Shown here piece by piece: positions 27,073 through 36,748 of a stretch of 64,000 nucleotides of DNA (position 1 is the first letter of the stretch; each line of letters starts with the position of its first letter). The position numbers and the translations under genes are program-made. Source of the DNA: Pseudomonas sp. MRSN 12121 (GTDB taxonomy: Bacteria; Pseudomonadota; Gammaproteobacteria; Pseudomonadales; Pseudomonadaceae); assembly GCF_000931465.1 (NCBI RefSeq), contig NZ_CP010892.1:5107388-5171387 (forward strand). The letters run 5' to 3'. Below the pieces are notes generated by a model that saw nothing but the letters and a program-made list of their open reading frames with translations, did no database searches and was not told the origin of the DNA.

Positions 27073-28119
27073 CTACCAGCGAAAACGCAACTGCGCGGCC
27101 GGCGCGGGAGCAGCCACAGGCGCAGGCAACGAGCCTTCGACACTCGCCGGCTGGCGGGGTGCCACATCCGCAGGCACTTCCTGCAGATGAGCCAGGCTCA
27201 ACTGCGCGCGCAACTGCTCGGCGCTGCCGCTGACCCGGTAGACCGAGCGATCGCCATCGACGCTCTGCAAGCGCCCGCCGAAAGGCTCGAGCAAATGCCC
27301 GAGCGCCGCGTAACGCTCCAGGTTCATGCCCTGCACCTCCAGCAATTGCTCGCTGGAAGTGCCGGGCTTGGCCACAAAGCGTGGCGCCAGGCGCTGACTG
27401 ACCGCCAGCAGCACCGCGTCGGCCAAAGCCGGCACATCGGCGCCCTGGACGCTGCCCTGCTCCTTCTGATCACCCAGCCACAGGCGCCATTTGGCCTGCC
27501 ACTGGCCTCCCTCTTCACTGGCATGCACCGCCAGCAGGGCATCGGTTCCATAGCGTTCCGAAGCGGCCTGCAGGGGCGCCGGATCGGAACCTTCGAGATT
27601 CGGCGCCGTGGCGACAATCTGCTCGCTCAAGTCGGCGAGCGGCAATCGCAGCGGCAAACCACGATGCTGCGCCGCACGCCGCAAGGGCGCGGCACTGGCC
27701 TGGCCATCGCCGACCAGGCTGGAGCCTTCGGCGGAATCGGTCAGCCACCAGCCGAGGATCGACGGCCGATTGCTGCCCCACAGGGACAAGCCGGCCTGGC
27801 GCAATGCCCGATCAGTGCTAACCGGATCGAAATCGACCTGCAGGCTTTCCGGTGGGCCGGCGTCATAGCCGTACTGGCTGATGATCTGCTGCGGATCCTT
27901 GCGGATGGCCGCCAGCCCGGGATTCTGCAACGCCTTGCTATCGCCAGTCAGGCGCAGCACCAGGGTTTCCAGGGCGCGCTGAGTGGCCTGGTCGCGCTCG
28001 CCGGGAGACTGGCTGCCCACCGGTTCGCGAACTTGATACAGGCCATTGAGGGTTTCGGCATGACTCGCCAGGCTGATCAGTGACAAACAGCCCACAAAAA
28101 GAAATTTACACAAACGCAT
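27073..28119 (-). CDS. DUF2066 domain-containing exported protein
   Basis: A 348-residue precursor with a signal peptide (MRLCKFLFVGCLSLISLASHA). The N-terminal half (YQVREPVGSQSPGERDQATQ, ALETLVLRLTGD) is characteristic of DUF2066 proteins, which are conserved upstream of purM in many gammaproteobacteria. The C-terminus is Pro/Ala-rich. No enzymatic motif is visible. It is divergent from purM and probably co-transcribed with the AI-2E permease gene, 36 bases downstream. Confidence 0.85.
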   Translation of the reverse strand: MRLCKFLFVGCLSLISLASHAETLNGLYQVREPVGSQSPGERDQATQRALETLVLRLTGDSKALQNPGLAAIRKDPQQIISQYGYDAGPPESLQVDFDPVSTDRALRQAGLSLWGSNRPSILGWWLTDSAEGSSLVGDGQASAAPLRRAAQHRGLPLRLPLADLSEQIVATAPNLEGSDPAPLQAASERYGTDALLAVHASEEGGQWQAKWRLWLGDQKEQGSVQGADVPALADAVLLAVSQRLAPRFVAKPGTSSEQLLEVQGMNLERYAALGHLLEPFGGRLQSVDGDRSVYRVSGSAEQLRAQLSLAHLQEVPADVAPRQPASVEGSLPAPVAAPAPAAQLRFRW

Positions 28120-28505
28120 GGAGGATTCCCGACGGCAAAAAGCGGCTGGAACAGACCGCGTGAACTGGGTTGAGCAAGGCTGTGACCACGAAGCCCAGGC
28201 AAACATTCACCCGATCGCTGGAAGTTTTCGGGCTGTCATGACGACAGCCGGTACAAGGCTATACCTTATACAACCCGCAGCGGCACGATAGACGCGCGCA
28301 ATCGCGGATTTTTTTTAAGCGGATGTGCCCTGCCCGTCGGCCCGAGGATGGCCGCTACACCTCAAGCCTGATAAAATCGCGCGCCTTCGCAGACCGGCAA
28401 CAGCCGGGGTCGCTGAAAAGGTCGCGCGGCAGTGCCGCCCTGACGCTTTCAATGGCCTCCCTGGACTCGGTCGATACCCCTGAATCCCCCCTAAAGGCCT
28501 GGATC
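28120..28505. other. Divergent intergenic region between DUF2066 and purM
   Basis: Some 386 bases without a gene. They must hold both divergent promoters. A CGCGCAATCGCG hairpin followed by eight T residues (about 28287-28318) faces purM and could act as a weak attenuator; an AT-rich TGATAAAAT (28369-28377) could be a -10 element. No purine riboswitch is evident. Confidence 0.35.
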
Positions 28506-29564
28506 ATGAGCAAGCAACCCTCCCTGAGCTACAAAGACGCCGGTGTAGACATCGACGCCGGTGAAGCATTGGTCGAACGCATCAAGAGCGTCGCCAAGCG
28601 CACCGCGCGCCCGGAAGTCATGGGCGGCCTGGGCGGTTTCGGCGCCCTCTGCGAAATCCCGGCCGGCTACAAGCAGCCGGTGCTGGTCTCCGGCACCGAC
28701 GGCGTGGGCACCAAGCTGCGCCTGGCGCTGAACCTGAACAAGCACGACAGCATCGGCCAGGATCTGGTCGCCATGTGCGTGAACGACCTGGTGGTCTGCG
28801 GTGCCGAGCCGCTGTTCTTCCTCGACTACTACGCCACCGGCAAGCTGAACGTCGACGTCGCCGCCACCGTGGTCACCGGCATCGGTGCCGGCTGCGAACT
28901 GGCTGGCTGCTCCCTGGTTGGCGGTGAAACCGCTGAAATGCCAGGCATGTACGAAGGCGAAGACTACGACCTGGCCGGCTTCTGCGTCGGCGTGGTGGAA
29001 AAGGCCGAGATCATCGACGGCTCCAAGGTTGCCACCGGCGACGCGCTGCTCGCCCTGCCCTCCTCCGGCCCGCACTCCAACGGCTACTCGCTGATCCGCA
29101 AGATCATCGAAGTCTCCGGCGCCGACATCGAAACCGTGCAGCTCGACGGCAAGCCGCTGACCGAACTGCTGATGGCCCCGACCCGCATCTACGTCAAGCC
29201 ACTGCTCAAGCTGATCAAGGACACCGGCGCGGTCAAGGCCATGGCCCACATCACCGGCGGCGGTCTGCTGGACAACATCCCGCGCGTCCTGCCAAAAGGT
29301 GCCCAGGCCGTGGTCGACGTAGCCAGCTGGCAGCGTCCGGCGGTGTTCGACTGGCTGCAAGAGAAAGGCAACGTCGACGAACACGAAATGCACCGCGTGC
29401 TGAACTGCGGCGTGGGCATGGTGATCTGCGTGGCCCAGGAGCATGTCGAGACGGCCCTGAACGTCCTGCGCGAAGCTGGCGAGCAGCCTTGGATCATTGG
29501 TCAGATCGCTAGCGCCGCCGAAGGCGCTGCCCAGGTCGAGCTGAAAAACCTCAAGGCACATTGA
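28506..29564 (+). CDS. purM: Phosphoribosylformylglycinamidine cyclo-ligase
   Basis: A 352-residue PurM/AIR synthetase that closes the imidazole ring in purine synthesis. Family blocks include SLSYKDAGVDIDAGE, GTDGVGTKLRLAL, VNDLVVCGAEPLFFLDYYA and GGETAEMPGMY. The ATG at 28506 gives the standard length; upstream in-frame codons are not protein-like. It overlaps purN (TGATG), which implies translational coupling with the earlier pathway step enzyme. Confidence 0.96.
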   Translation: MSKQPSLSYKDAGVDIDAGEALVERIKSVAKRTARPEVMGGLGGFGALCEIPAGYKQPVLVSGTDGVGTKLRLALNLNKHDSIGQDLVAMCVNDLVVCGAEPLFFLDYYATGKLNVDVAATVVTGIGAGCELAGCSLVGGETAEMPGMYEGEDYDLAGFCVGVVEKAEIIDGSKVATGDALLALPSSGPHSNGYSLIRKIIEVSGADIETVQLDGKPLTELLMAPTRIYVKPLLKLIKDTGAVKAMAHITGGGLLDNIPRVLPKGAQAVVDVASWQRPAVFDWLQEKGNVDEHEMHRVLNCGVGMVICVAQEHVETALNVLREAGEQPWIIGQIASAAEGAAQVELKNLKAH

Positions 29565-30226
29565 TGCAAGAGCCGATGCCAGCCACCTGTGATGTGGTGG
29601 TGCTGTTGTCCGGTACCGGCAGCAACTTGCAGGCCCTGATCGACAGCACCCGGGCCGCTGACAGCCCGGTGCGCATCCGCGCGGTGATTTCCAACCGCGC
29701 CGATGCCTACGGCCTGCAACGAGCCAGGGATGCGGGTATCGACACCCGCGCCCTCGACCACAAGGCATTCGAAGGCCGCGAGGCTTTCGATGCCGCCCTG
29801 GTCGAACTGATTGACACCTTCCAGCCCCAGCTTGTGGTGCTTGCCGGATTCATGCGCATTCTCAGCGCCGACTTCGTACGGCACTATCAGGGCCGCCTGC
29901 TGAATATCCATCCTTCGCTGCTACCCAAATACAAAGGGTTACACACTCACCAGCGAGCACTGGAGGCCGCAGACACCGAGCATGGCTGCAGCGTGCACTT
30001 CGTGACGGAGGAACTCGATGGCGGACCACTGGTCGTACAGGCAGTGATCCCGGTAGAGTTGCACGACTCGCCGCAAAGCCTGGCGCAGCGGGTCCATGTC
30101 CAGGAACACCGGATTTACCCGATGGCCGTACGCTGGTTTGCCGAAGGTCGACTCACACTCGGCGACGAGGGTGCTTTACTGGATGGTCAATTACTGCCTG
30201 CCAGCGGCCACTTGATTCGTAATTAG
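29564..30226 (+). CDS. purN: Phosphoribosylglycinamide formyltransferase
   Basis: The 220-residue folate-dependent GAR transformylase has the N-terminal LLSGTGSNLQALI, the catalytic block LLNIHPSLLPKYKGLHTH (Asn/His pair) and GPLVVQAVIPV. The ATG at 29564 overlaps the purM stop. It is followed nine bases later by a DUF3108 gene on the same strand. Confidence 0.95.
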   Translation: MQEPMPATCDVVVLLSGTGSNLQALIDSTRAADSPVRIRAVISNRADAYGLQRARDAGIDTRALDHKAFEGREAFDAALVELIDTFQPQLVVLAGFMRILSADFVRHYQGRLLNIHPSLLPKYKGLHTHQRALEAADTEHGCSVHFVTEELDGGPLVVQAVIPVELHDSPQSLAQRVHVQEHRIYPMAVRWFAEGRLTLGDEGALLDGQLLPASGHLIRN

Positions 30227-30234
30227 GAGATTTT

Positions 30235-30948
30235 ATGCGTCGCGCCCTGCTCTTCGCTTGTGCTCTGCTTGCCCTGCCCTTCGCGCAGGCGGCAGACCTT
30301 CAACCCTTCTCCGCCAGCTATACCGCCGACTGGAAACAGCTGCCAATGAGCGGTACAGCCGAACGTAGCCTGGAAAAAGGCGCCAATGGCACCTGGAAGC
30401 TGAGCTTCAAGGCTTCCATGATGATTGCCAGCCTGACCGAAGAAAGCACCCTGACGTTCGACAAGGACACCCTGCTGCCGCAGTCCTATCACTTCGAGCG
30501 CGGCGGCCTGGGCAAAGCCAAGAAGGCCGACCTGGACTTCGACTGGAACGCCAAGATGGTCACCGGCACCGATCGCGGTGACGCGGTCAAGATCCCGCTC
30601 AATCGCGGCATGGTCGACAAGTCCACCTATCAGCTCGCCCTGCAGCACGATGTCGCCGCCGGCAAGAAGAGCATGAGTTATCAGGTGGTCGACGACGGCG
30701 AGGTCGATACCTATGACTTCCGCGTCCTGGGCTCGGAAAAAGTCGACACCAAGGCTGGCCAGATCGATGCGATCAAGGTCGAGCGCGTGCGCGACCCGAC
30801 GCAAAGCAAGCGCATCACCGTCATGTGGTTCGCCAAGGACTGGGATTACCTGCTGGTCCGCCTGCAACAGGTCGAGACCGACGGCAAGGAATACAACATC
30901 ATGCTCCTGAACGGCACCGTCAACGGCAAGCCGGTCAAGGGCAGCTAA
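30235..30948 (+). CDS. DUF3108 domain-containing exported protein
   Basis: A 237-residue precursor with a signal peptide (cleavage near AQAAD, residue 20). It is rich in beta strands (FSASYTADWKQLPMSGTAER, RITVMWFAKDWDYLLVRLQQ), typical of DUF3108 periplasmic proteins. No function is known. GGAG lies upstream of the ATG. It closes the purM-purN unit and ends at a strong terminator. Confidence 0.88.
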   Translation: MRRALLFACALLALPFAQAADLQPFSASYTADWKQLPMSGTAERSLEKGANGTWKLSFKASMMIASLTEESTLTFDKDTLLPQSYHFERGGLGKAKKADLDFDWNAKMVTGTDRGDAVKIPLNRGMVDKSTYQLALQHDVAAGKKSMSYQVVDDGEVDTYDFRVLGSEKVDTKAGQIDAIKVERVRDPTQSKRITVMWFAKDWDYLLVRLQQVETDGKEYNIMLLNGTVNGKPVKGS

Positions 30949-30963
30949 GCCGCCCGAGCATGA

Positions 30964-30992
30964 AAAAGCCCCGCCGATGCGGGGCTTTTTTT
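30964..30992 (+). terminator. Terminator of the purM-purN-DUF3108 unit
   Basis: AAAAGCCCCGC and GCGGGGCTTTT form a stem with a short loop (CGAT), followed by a T-run. Confidence 0.92.
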
Positions 30993-31245
30993 CGCCTGTC
31001 GGTTTTGCCCGAGCGCTCTGGCGCAACCTTTTCAGCAACAGGAACAGCCCGCCCAAGATGAAACTTTTGTCATGAAAGCCCAGGCCGTGCGACCGGATGT
31101 CGCAGTTTACGTGGCCTGCGGGATTGTTTCCGGAGCTGCAAAAGATTGTTGCACCTTCCGGCAATTTACTTAGCCAGCTAACAAAATATATAACGAAGTC
31201 CTGCACACGCCTTGCTGCAGAATCAACAGAGATTGGAGCTAGCAG

Positions 31246-31434
31246 ATGACTGTAAAAGTAACTGAACGCGACGATTCACATATGTCCCATGAAGGCGTAG
31301 CCGCAGGTGTACGGATCTGGGACGTGCATCAACAAGACATGCTGGTGGGCATGTTCCATTCCGAGAGCGATGCCCATAATTACAAGGCCGAACTGGAGAA
31401 GCTGGAGCAGAAGCGCTTTACCCAAGACTCCTGA
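31246..31434 (+). CDS. Small conserved protein of unknown function
   Basis: A 62-residue acidic protein beginning MTVKVTERDDSHMSHEG. It is soluble, with a helical C-terminus (DAHNYKAELEKLEQKRF). TTGGAG lies upstream of the ATG. Length, ribosome-binding site and a shared strong terminator support a real gene. No motif is recognised. Confidence 0.7.
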   Translation: MTVKVTERDDSHMSHEGVAAGVRIWDVHQQDMLVGMFHSESDAHNYKAELEKLEQKRFTQDS

Positions 31435-31480
31435 CTTCCCGCCGACTGCCACGGCTGTCGCCACGCATCGGCAGCCGCCG

Positions 31481-31523
31481 CAGAAACAACAAACCCCGCC
31501 TTGAGCGGGGTTTGTTGTTTCTG
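31481..31523. terminator. Long bidirectional terminator
   Basis: A perfect 19-bp stem (31481-31499 with 31505-31523) around a 5-base loop, with A- and T-rich ends, lies between the convergent 62-aa gene and the DUF2058 gene. Confidence 0.92.
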
Positions 31524-31528
31524 CCGGT

Positions 31529-32068
31529 TTACCACATCAGATCGTCGGGGATCTGGTAGGCCGCGTACGGATCGTCCTCGTCCGGCGCCTCGGTCGGCGT
31601 GTTGAGTTGCACGATACGCCGCGGATCGCGCTCCTGGATCTTCAGCGCCGCTTCCCTCGGGATCACCTCATAACCGCCGGCATGGTGCACGATGGCCAGC
31701 GAGCCGCTGCTCAGCTTGTTGCGCATCAGGGTGTTCACCGACAGGCGCTTGACCTTCTTGTCGTCGACGAAGTTGTAGTAGTCCTCGGTGGTCAGCTTCG
31801 GCAGGCGCGACACTTCGATCAACTGCTTGATCTGTGCGGCACGCGCTTTCTGCTCGACCTTTTCCTGCTGCTGGCGGTTAAGCTCCTGGTCACGCTTGAC
31901 CTTCTCGGCCTGCGCTTCCTGGGCCAGGCGTGCCTGGGTATCGTCCGCCTCGACCTGGCCTTTGTGGACCAGGCGTTGCTGCTTCTGTTTCTCTTTGCTG
32001 ACCTGCTTGGCCTGCTTTTGGTTGACCAGCCCTGCTTTGAGCAACTGGTCGCGAAGGGAAAGGCTCAT
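31529..32068 (-). CDS. DUF2058 domain-containing protein (YaiL-like)
   Basis: A 179-residue, highly charged protein that starts MSLSLRDQLLKAGLVNQKQAK and has a Lys/Gln/Glu-rich helix (about 20-85), then a compact domain (RLSVNTLMRNKLSSGSLAIV). The family occurs widely in gammaproteobacteria; some members have been linked to nucleoprotein complexes, but its role is unknown. It is downstream of mazG and co-directional, with a 27-base gap. Confidence 0.88.
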   Translation of the reverse strand: MSLSLRDQLLKAGLVNQKQAKQVSKEKQKQQRLVHKGQVEADDTQARLAQEAQAEKVKRDQELNRQQQEKVEQKARAAQIKQLIEVSRLPKLTTEDYYNFVDDKKVKRLSVNTLMRNKLSSGSLAIVHHAGGYEVIPREAALKIQERDPRRIVQLNTPTEAPDEDDPYAAYQIPDDLMW

Positions 32069-32095
32069 TGGTGCTTACTCACTTAGGCAACAGCC

Positions 32096-32929
32096 TCAGC
32101 CGCAGCTGGGCAAATTCTTTTCCTGACGTTTGGCTTCGCCCCACAAGGCGTCCAACTCTTCGAGGGTGCAATCTTCCATGGGACGGCGGGTATCGCGCAA
32201 TGCCTGCTCGATAAATCGGAAACGTCGCTCGAACTTGGCATTGGCGCCGCGCAAGCCGGTTTCCGGGTCGACCTTGAGGTGCCGGGCCAGGTTGACCACG
32301 GCGAACAGCAGATCGCCCACTTCGTCGGCGATCGCTGCCGGATCGTTCTCCGACATGGCCTCGAGCACCTCGTCGAGCTCCTCGCGGATCTTGTCCACCA
32401 CCGGCAAGGCATCCGGCCAGTCGAAACCGACCTGGGCCGCGCGCTTTTGCAACTTGGCCGAACGCGACAGGGCCGGCAATGCCGTGGGCACATCGTCGAG
32501 CAAGGACAGCTGCAAAGGCTGCTCAGCCTTCTCGGCGCGCTCCTCGGCCTTGATCTGCTCCCAGCGCTGCTTGACCTGCTCTTCGTCCAGCCGCGGAGTA
32601 TCCAGCGGCGCGTACAGGTCCCCGGTCGGGAAGACATGGGGGTGGCGACGGATCAGCTTGCGGGTGATGCTGTCGATCACGCCGGCGAATTCGAAACGCC
32701 CCTCCTCCCGTGCCAGCTGGCTGTAATACACCACCTGGAACAGCAGGTCGCCCAACTCGCCCTGCAAATGCTCGAAGTCGCCCCGCTCGATGGCATCGGC
32801 CACTTCGTAGGCTTCTTCCAGGGTGTGCGGAACGATGGTGGCGTAGGTCTGCTTGATATCCCAGGGGCAGCCGTACTGTGGATCGCGCAACCGCGCCATC
32901 AGGTGCAACAGGTCTTCAAGGCTGTACAT
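32096..32929 (-). CDS. mazG: Nucleoside triphosphate pyrophosphohydrolase MazG
   Basis: The 277-residue protein has two MazG domains. The first has the metal-binding set E38/E39/E42 and E58/D61 (LEEAYEVADAIERGD, GELGDLLF); the second repeats it (EELDEVLEAM, DEVGDLLFAVV). It hydrolyses NTPs to NMP and pyrophosphate and in E. coli lowers ppGpp. That link fits its position next to relA. The ATG at 32929 has GAGAG upstream; a TTG two codons earlier is less likely. Confidence 0.95.
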   Translation of the reverse strand: MYSLEDLLHLMARLRDPQYGCPWDIKQTYATIVPHTLEEAYEVADAIERGDFEHLQGELGDLLFQVVYYSQLAREEGRFEFAGVIDSITRKLIRRHPHVFPTGDLYAPLDTPRLDEEQVKQRWEQIKAEERAEKAEQPLQLSLLDDVPTALPALSRSAKLQKRAAQVGFDWPDALPVVDKIREELDEVLEAMSENDPAAIADEVGDLLFAVVNLARHLKVDPETGLRGANAKFERRFRFIEQALRDTRRPMEDCTLEELDALWGEAKRQEKNLPSCG

Positions 32930-32954
32930 CGGCAACTCTCATTAGCGCCTCTCC

Positions 32955-33017
32955 CTGTAGGAGCGAGCTTGCTCGCGATAGCGATGGCGGCCATCGCGAG
33001 CACGCTCGCTCCTACAG
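32955..33017. repeat. Pair of inverted REP sequences (REPIN) between mazG and relA
   Basis: TGTAGGAGCGAGCTTGCTCG (from 32956) and its inverted copy ending CGAGCACGCTCGCTCCTACA (to 33016) face each other around a short GC-rich spacer. This is the standard Pseudomonas REP doublet. It may form a cruciform or RNA hairpin between relA and mazG. Confidence 0.88.
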
Positions 33018-33031
33018 TATCGGGGCCATCT

Positions 33032-35275
33032 TCAAGGGGTACGGTTACGACGGGTCTCGATGATGTTCGGCAACTGGGAAATCCGTCCCAGCAACCGCCC
33101 CAGCGCGTCCAGCCCCGGAATCTCGATGGTCAGGGACATCAGCGCGGTGTTGTCCTCCTTGTTCGAGCGGGTGTTGACCGCCAGCACGTTGATCCGCTCG
33201 TTGAGCAATACCTGGGACACGTCACGCAGCAGGCCGGAACGGTCGTAGGCGCGAATAATGATGTCCACCGGGTAGGTCTGCACCGGCACCGGGCCCCAGC
33301 TGACCTGGATGATCCGCTCCGGCTCGCGACCAGCCAGTTGCAGCACCGAGGCGCAATCCTGGCGGTGAATGCTCACCCCGCGACCCTGGGTGATGTAGCC
33401 GACGATCGCGTCCCCCGGCAGCGGCTGGCAGCAGCCGGCCATCTGGGTCAGCAGGTTGCCGACGCCCTGGATCTGGATGTCGCCACGCTTGCCCGGCTTG
33501 TAGCCGGTGGCCTTGCGCGGAATCAGCTCCAGCTGTTCGTTGCCGCGCTCCGGCTCCACCAGTTGCTGGGCCAGGTTGACCAGTTGCGCCAGGCGCAGGT
33601 CGCCCGCGCCCAGGGCGGCGAACATGTCCTCGGCGGTCTTCATGTTGGCCTTGTCGGCCAGCTTCTCGAAATCCACCTGCGGCAGGTCGAGGCGATTGAG
33701 TTCGCGCTCGAGCAGGGTCTTGCCCGCGGCCACGTTCTGGTCCCGCGCCTGCAGCTTGAACCAGTGGACGATCTTCGCCCGCGCCCGCGAGGTGGTGACG
33801 TACCCCAGGTTCGGGTTCAGCCAGTCGCGGCTCGGCGTGCCGTGCTTGCTGGTGATGATCTCCACCTGCTCGCCGGTCTGCAGGCTGTAGTTGAGCGGCA
33901 CGATGCGCCCGTTGATCTTCGCGCCGCGGCAGTTGTGACCGATCTCGGTATGCACGCGGTAGGCGAAGTCCAGCGGCGTCGCGCCCTTCGGCAAGTCGAT
34001 GGCGTGGCCGTCGGGGGTGAAGATGTACACCCGGTCCGGCTCGATATCCACCCGCAGCTGCTCGGCCAGGCCGCCGATATCCCCCAGCTCCTCATGCCAC
34101 TCGAGCACCTGGCGCAACCAGGAGATTTTCTCTTCGTAGTGGTTGGAGCCGGACTTGACGTCGGTGCCCTTGTAGCGCCAGTGCGCACAGACCCCCAGCT
34201 CGGCCTCTTCGTGCATCGAGTGGGTACGGATCTGCACTTCCAGCACCTTGCCTTCCGGACCGATGACCGCCGTGTGCAACGAGCGGTAACCGTTCTCCTT
34301 GGGGTTGGCGATGTAGTCGTCGAACTCTTTCGGGATGTGCCGCCACAACGTGTGGACAATGCCCAGCGCGGTATAGCAGTCGCGCATTTCCGGGACCAGC
34401 ACACGTACGGCGCGCACGTCGTAGATCTGGCTGAATTCCAGGCCCTTGCGCTGCATTTTGCGCCAGATCGAATAGATGTGCTTGGCCCGGCCGCTGATGT
34501 CGGCATCGACTCCGGTGGCCTGCAATTCGCTCTGCAACTGGTTCATCACATCGCTGATGAAGCGCTCGCGATCCAGGCGCCGCTCATGCAGCAACTTGGC
34601 GATCTGCTTGTACTGCTCGGGCTCCAGGTAGCGGAAGGACAGGTCCTCCAGCTCCCACTTGATATGGCCGATACCGAGGCGGTGAGCCAGCGGTGCATAG
34701 ATGTCGAAGACTTCCCGGGCGACCCGGTTGCGCTTCTCGTCGTCGGCGTTTTTTACCGCGCGGATCGCGCAGGTCCGCTCGGCCAGCTTGATCAGTGCCA
34801 CGCGCACGTCGTCGACCATGGCCACCAGCATCTTGCGCAGGTTTTCCACCTGGGCCTGGGTGCCGAGCACGAGGGATTGACGGGGGCTGAGGCTGGCGCT
34901 GATAGCAGCCATGCGCAGCACGCCGTCGATCAGCTTGGCCACCACCGGGCCGAAGCGCTGGCTCACGGCCGGCAGCGGAATCTGGCCTTCGCGGACGCCG
35001 CGATAAAGCACCGCGGCCACCAGCGAATCCTGGTCCAGCTTGAGGTCGGCGAGGATCTCCGCGATCTCCAGGCCGGTGCTGAAACTGGACATGTCTTCGC
35101 CGCTGAGATTCTTCGACGCGATATGTTGTAGCTCTGCCTCACGAGCGTACTCGCAGGCTTCTTTCAAGGCTTCACGGTCCAGTGCCATATCGACGCTGAC
35201 CGCATGATCGAGCCATGCCTCGAGATTGATACTGCCGTCGGTGTTGATCGGCTGGTGCGCTCTCACCTGTACCAT
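33032..35275 (-). CDS. relA: GTP pyrophosphokinase (ppGpp synthetase I)
   Basis: The 747-residue RelA protein has an N-terminal pseudo-hydrolase domain with a broken HD motif (around residues 60-190), a synthetase domain (YSIWRKMQRKG, DVRAVRVLVPEMRDCY, NGYRSLHTAVIGPEGK), a TGS domain (RVYIFTPDGHAIDLPKGATP), a zinc-finger-like region containing GCCQPLPGD, and a C-terminal ACT domain. It makes (p)ppGpp on stalled ribosomes. It sits upstream of mazG, separated by a REPIN. The start MVQVRAHQPINTDG is typical. Confidence 0.96.
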   Translation of the reverse strand: MVQVRAHQPINTDGSINLEAWLDHAVSVDMALDREALKEACEYAREAELQHIASKNLSGEDMSSFSTGLEIAEILADLKLDQDSLVAAVLYRGVREGQIPLPAVSQRFGPVVAKLIDGVLRMAAISASLSPRQSLVLGTQAQVENLRKMLVAMVDDVRVALIKLAERTCAIRAVKNADDEKRNRVAREVFDIYAPLAHRLGIGHIKWELEDLSFRYLEPEQYKQIAKLLHERRLDRERFISDVMNQLQSELQATGVDADISGRAKHIYSIWRKMQRKGLEFSQIYDVRAVRVLVPEMRDCYTALGIVHTLWRHIPKEFDDYIANPKENGYRSLHTAVIGPEGKVLEVQIRTHSMHEEAELGVCAHWRYKGTDVKSGSNHYEEKISWLRQVLEWHEELGDIGGLAEQLRVDIEPDRVYIFTPDGHAIDLPKGATPLDFAYRVHTEIGHNCRGAKINGRIVPLNYSLQTGEQVEIITSKHGTPSRDWLNPNLGYVTTSRARAKIVHWFKLQARDQNVAAGKTLLERELNRLDLPQVDFEKLADKANMKTAEDMFAALGAGDLRLAQLVNLAQQLVEPERGNEQLELIPRKATGYKPGKRGDIQIQGVGNLLTQMAGCCQPLPGDAIVGYITQGRGVSIHRQDCASVLQLAGREPERIIQVSWGPVPVQTYPVDIIIRAYDRSGLLRDVSQVLLNERINVLAVNTRSNKEDNTALMSLTIEIPGLDALGRLLGRISQLPNIIETRRNRTP

Positions 35276-35395
35276 CTTGCTTTACCTTCCCTACGACGCA
35301 CATTCAATGCGTCAAATCGCTGACCTTCACTGCCAGTATTTCCTCGCTGGGCCGGCGAGTGCTGCCTGACGGGCCAACGGATTAGACGAGCCATC

Positions 35396-36748
35396 CTAGC
35401 TCGCTTCAAATAACGCCATGGCCTCGACATGCGCCGTCTGAGGAAACATATCGAGGATCCCGGCACGTTTTAAACGATAGCCCTGCCTGATCAGTTCGAC
35501 GGTGTCCCGCGCCAGCGTGGCCGGGTTGCACGACACATAGACCAGACGTTTCGCACCCAGGCTCGCCAGCGTGCGGACCACCTCGAAAGCACCGTCCCGA
35601 GGTGGGTCCAAGAGTACCGCAGAAAAGCCTTCGCGCGCCCATTCGGCATCGCTCAGGGGCTGCGATAAATCGGCCTGAAAAAACCGGGTGTTATGCAAAT
35701 TATTGCTGGCGGCATTCTCCGCCGCGCGCGCGACCATGGTCGCCACCCCTTCGACCGCGACCACTTCACGCACGTTCTGCGCCAGCGGCAGGGCAAAGTT
35801 GCCCAGGCCGCAGAACAGGTCCAGCACGCGCTCCTCGGCCTGTGGCGCCAGCCACTCCAGGGCCTGGGCCACCATCGCCTCGTTGACCCCGGCGTTGACC
35901 TGCACGAAATCTCCCGGCCGGTAAGCCAGCTGCAGGTTCCACGTCTCCAGGCGATAGCCCAGGGCCTGCTGCGGATCCGCCGGTTGCGGCTCGCCCTCGC
36001 CGTGTAGCCACAGCTGGGCGTCATGGAAAGCGCAGAACGCCTGGAGAATCTCCAGGTCGGTGGTGGACAGCGGCGCCATGTGGCGCAGCAACACGGCAAT
36101 CGCCGACCCGCTGAACAACTCCACATGCCCCAGCGCCTGCGGTTTGCTCAGGCGCCGCAGCATGGCCGGCAAGCGGCTCATGATCGGTTGCAAGGGCTGT
36201 ACCAGCACCGGGCAGTCGTCGATGGCGACTATGTCCTGGCTGCCGGCGGCACGAAAACCCACTTCGAGTTCTTTCGCCTTGGCGTCCCAGCGCACCGCGA
36301 CTCGCGCCCGGCGTCGATAGCCGAACTCCGGGCCGCTCAAGGGTGCTGCCCACTCCTGCGGCTCGACCCCAGCGACGCGCGGCAGTTGCTCGGCGAGCAT
36401 GCGCTGTTTCAGGGCAAGCTGTTCGGCATGGGGCAGATGCTGCACGCTGCAGCCGCCGCAACGGCCCGCATGGGCGCAAGGTGCCGGACGCCGCAGATCG
36501 CTGGCGCTGAACACGCGCTCGGTACGGGCCTCCACCACCTTGCCGTGGGCGCCCAGCACCCGCGCCTCGACCTCTTCGCCCGCCAGCGCGCCAGCGACGA
36601 ACCAGGTACCCCCTTCGACAAAGGCGATGCCGCGGCCGTCGTTGGCCAGGCGTTCGATGCTCAGGCGCTGTTTCTTGCCCACCGGTATCTGCACCGCCCG
36701 GCTACCGCCCGAAGGCTGGAAGCGCAGGCCTCTGACTGGCTTAGCCAT
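35396..36748 (-). CDS. rlmD: 23S rRNA (uracil(1939)-C(5))-methyltransferase
   Basis: The 450-residue enzyme has an N-terminal TRAM domain, a 4Fe-4S cluster set (Cys 91, 97, 100 and 179), an AdoMet-binding fold (LDLFCGLGNFALPLA) and the nucleophile Cys 407 (VSCNPATLARD). It methylates U1939 of 23S rRNA. Its start codon overlaps the cysM stop by one base, so the two are co-translated. Confidence 0.95.
   Translation of the reverse strand: MAKPVRGLRFQPSGGSRAVQIPVGKKQRLSIERLANDGRGIAFVEGGTWFVAGALAGEEVEARVLGAHGKVVEARTERVFSASDLRRPAPCAHAGRCGGCSVQHLPHAEQLALKQRMLAEQLPRVAGVEPQEWAAPLSGPEFGYRRRARVAVRWDAKAKELEVGFRAAGSQDIVAIDDCPVLVQPLQPIMSRLPAMLRRLSKPQALGHVELFSGSAIAVLLRHMAPLSTTDLEILQAFCAFHDAQLWLHGEGEPQPADPQQALGYRLETWNLQLAYRPGDFVQVNAGVNEAMVAQALEWLAPQAEERVLDLFCGLGNFALPLAQNVREVVAVEGVATMVARAAENAASNNLHNTRFFQADLSQPLSDAEWAREGFSAVLLDPPRDGAFEVVRTLASLGAKRLVYVSCNPATLARDTVELIRQGYRLKRAGILDMFPQTAHVEAMALFEAS

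Noticed and set aside
26017..28083. 688-residue plus-strand frame over the AI-2E and DUF2066 genes
   Set aside because: Low-complexity composition and no ribosome-binding site; the minus-strand genes are supported by domains.
32279..35131. 950-residue plus-strand frame over mazG and relA
   Set aside because: No motif, unnatural composition (His/Leu/Gln-rich) and full overlap with two real genes.
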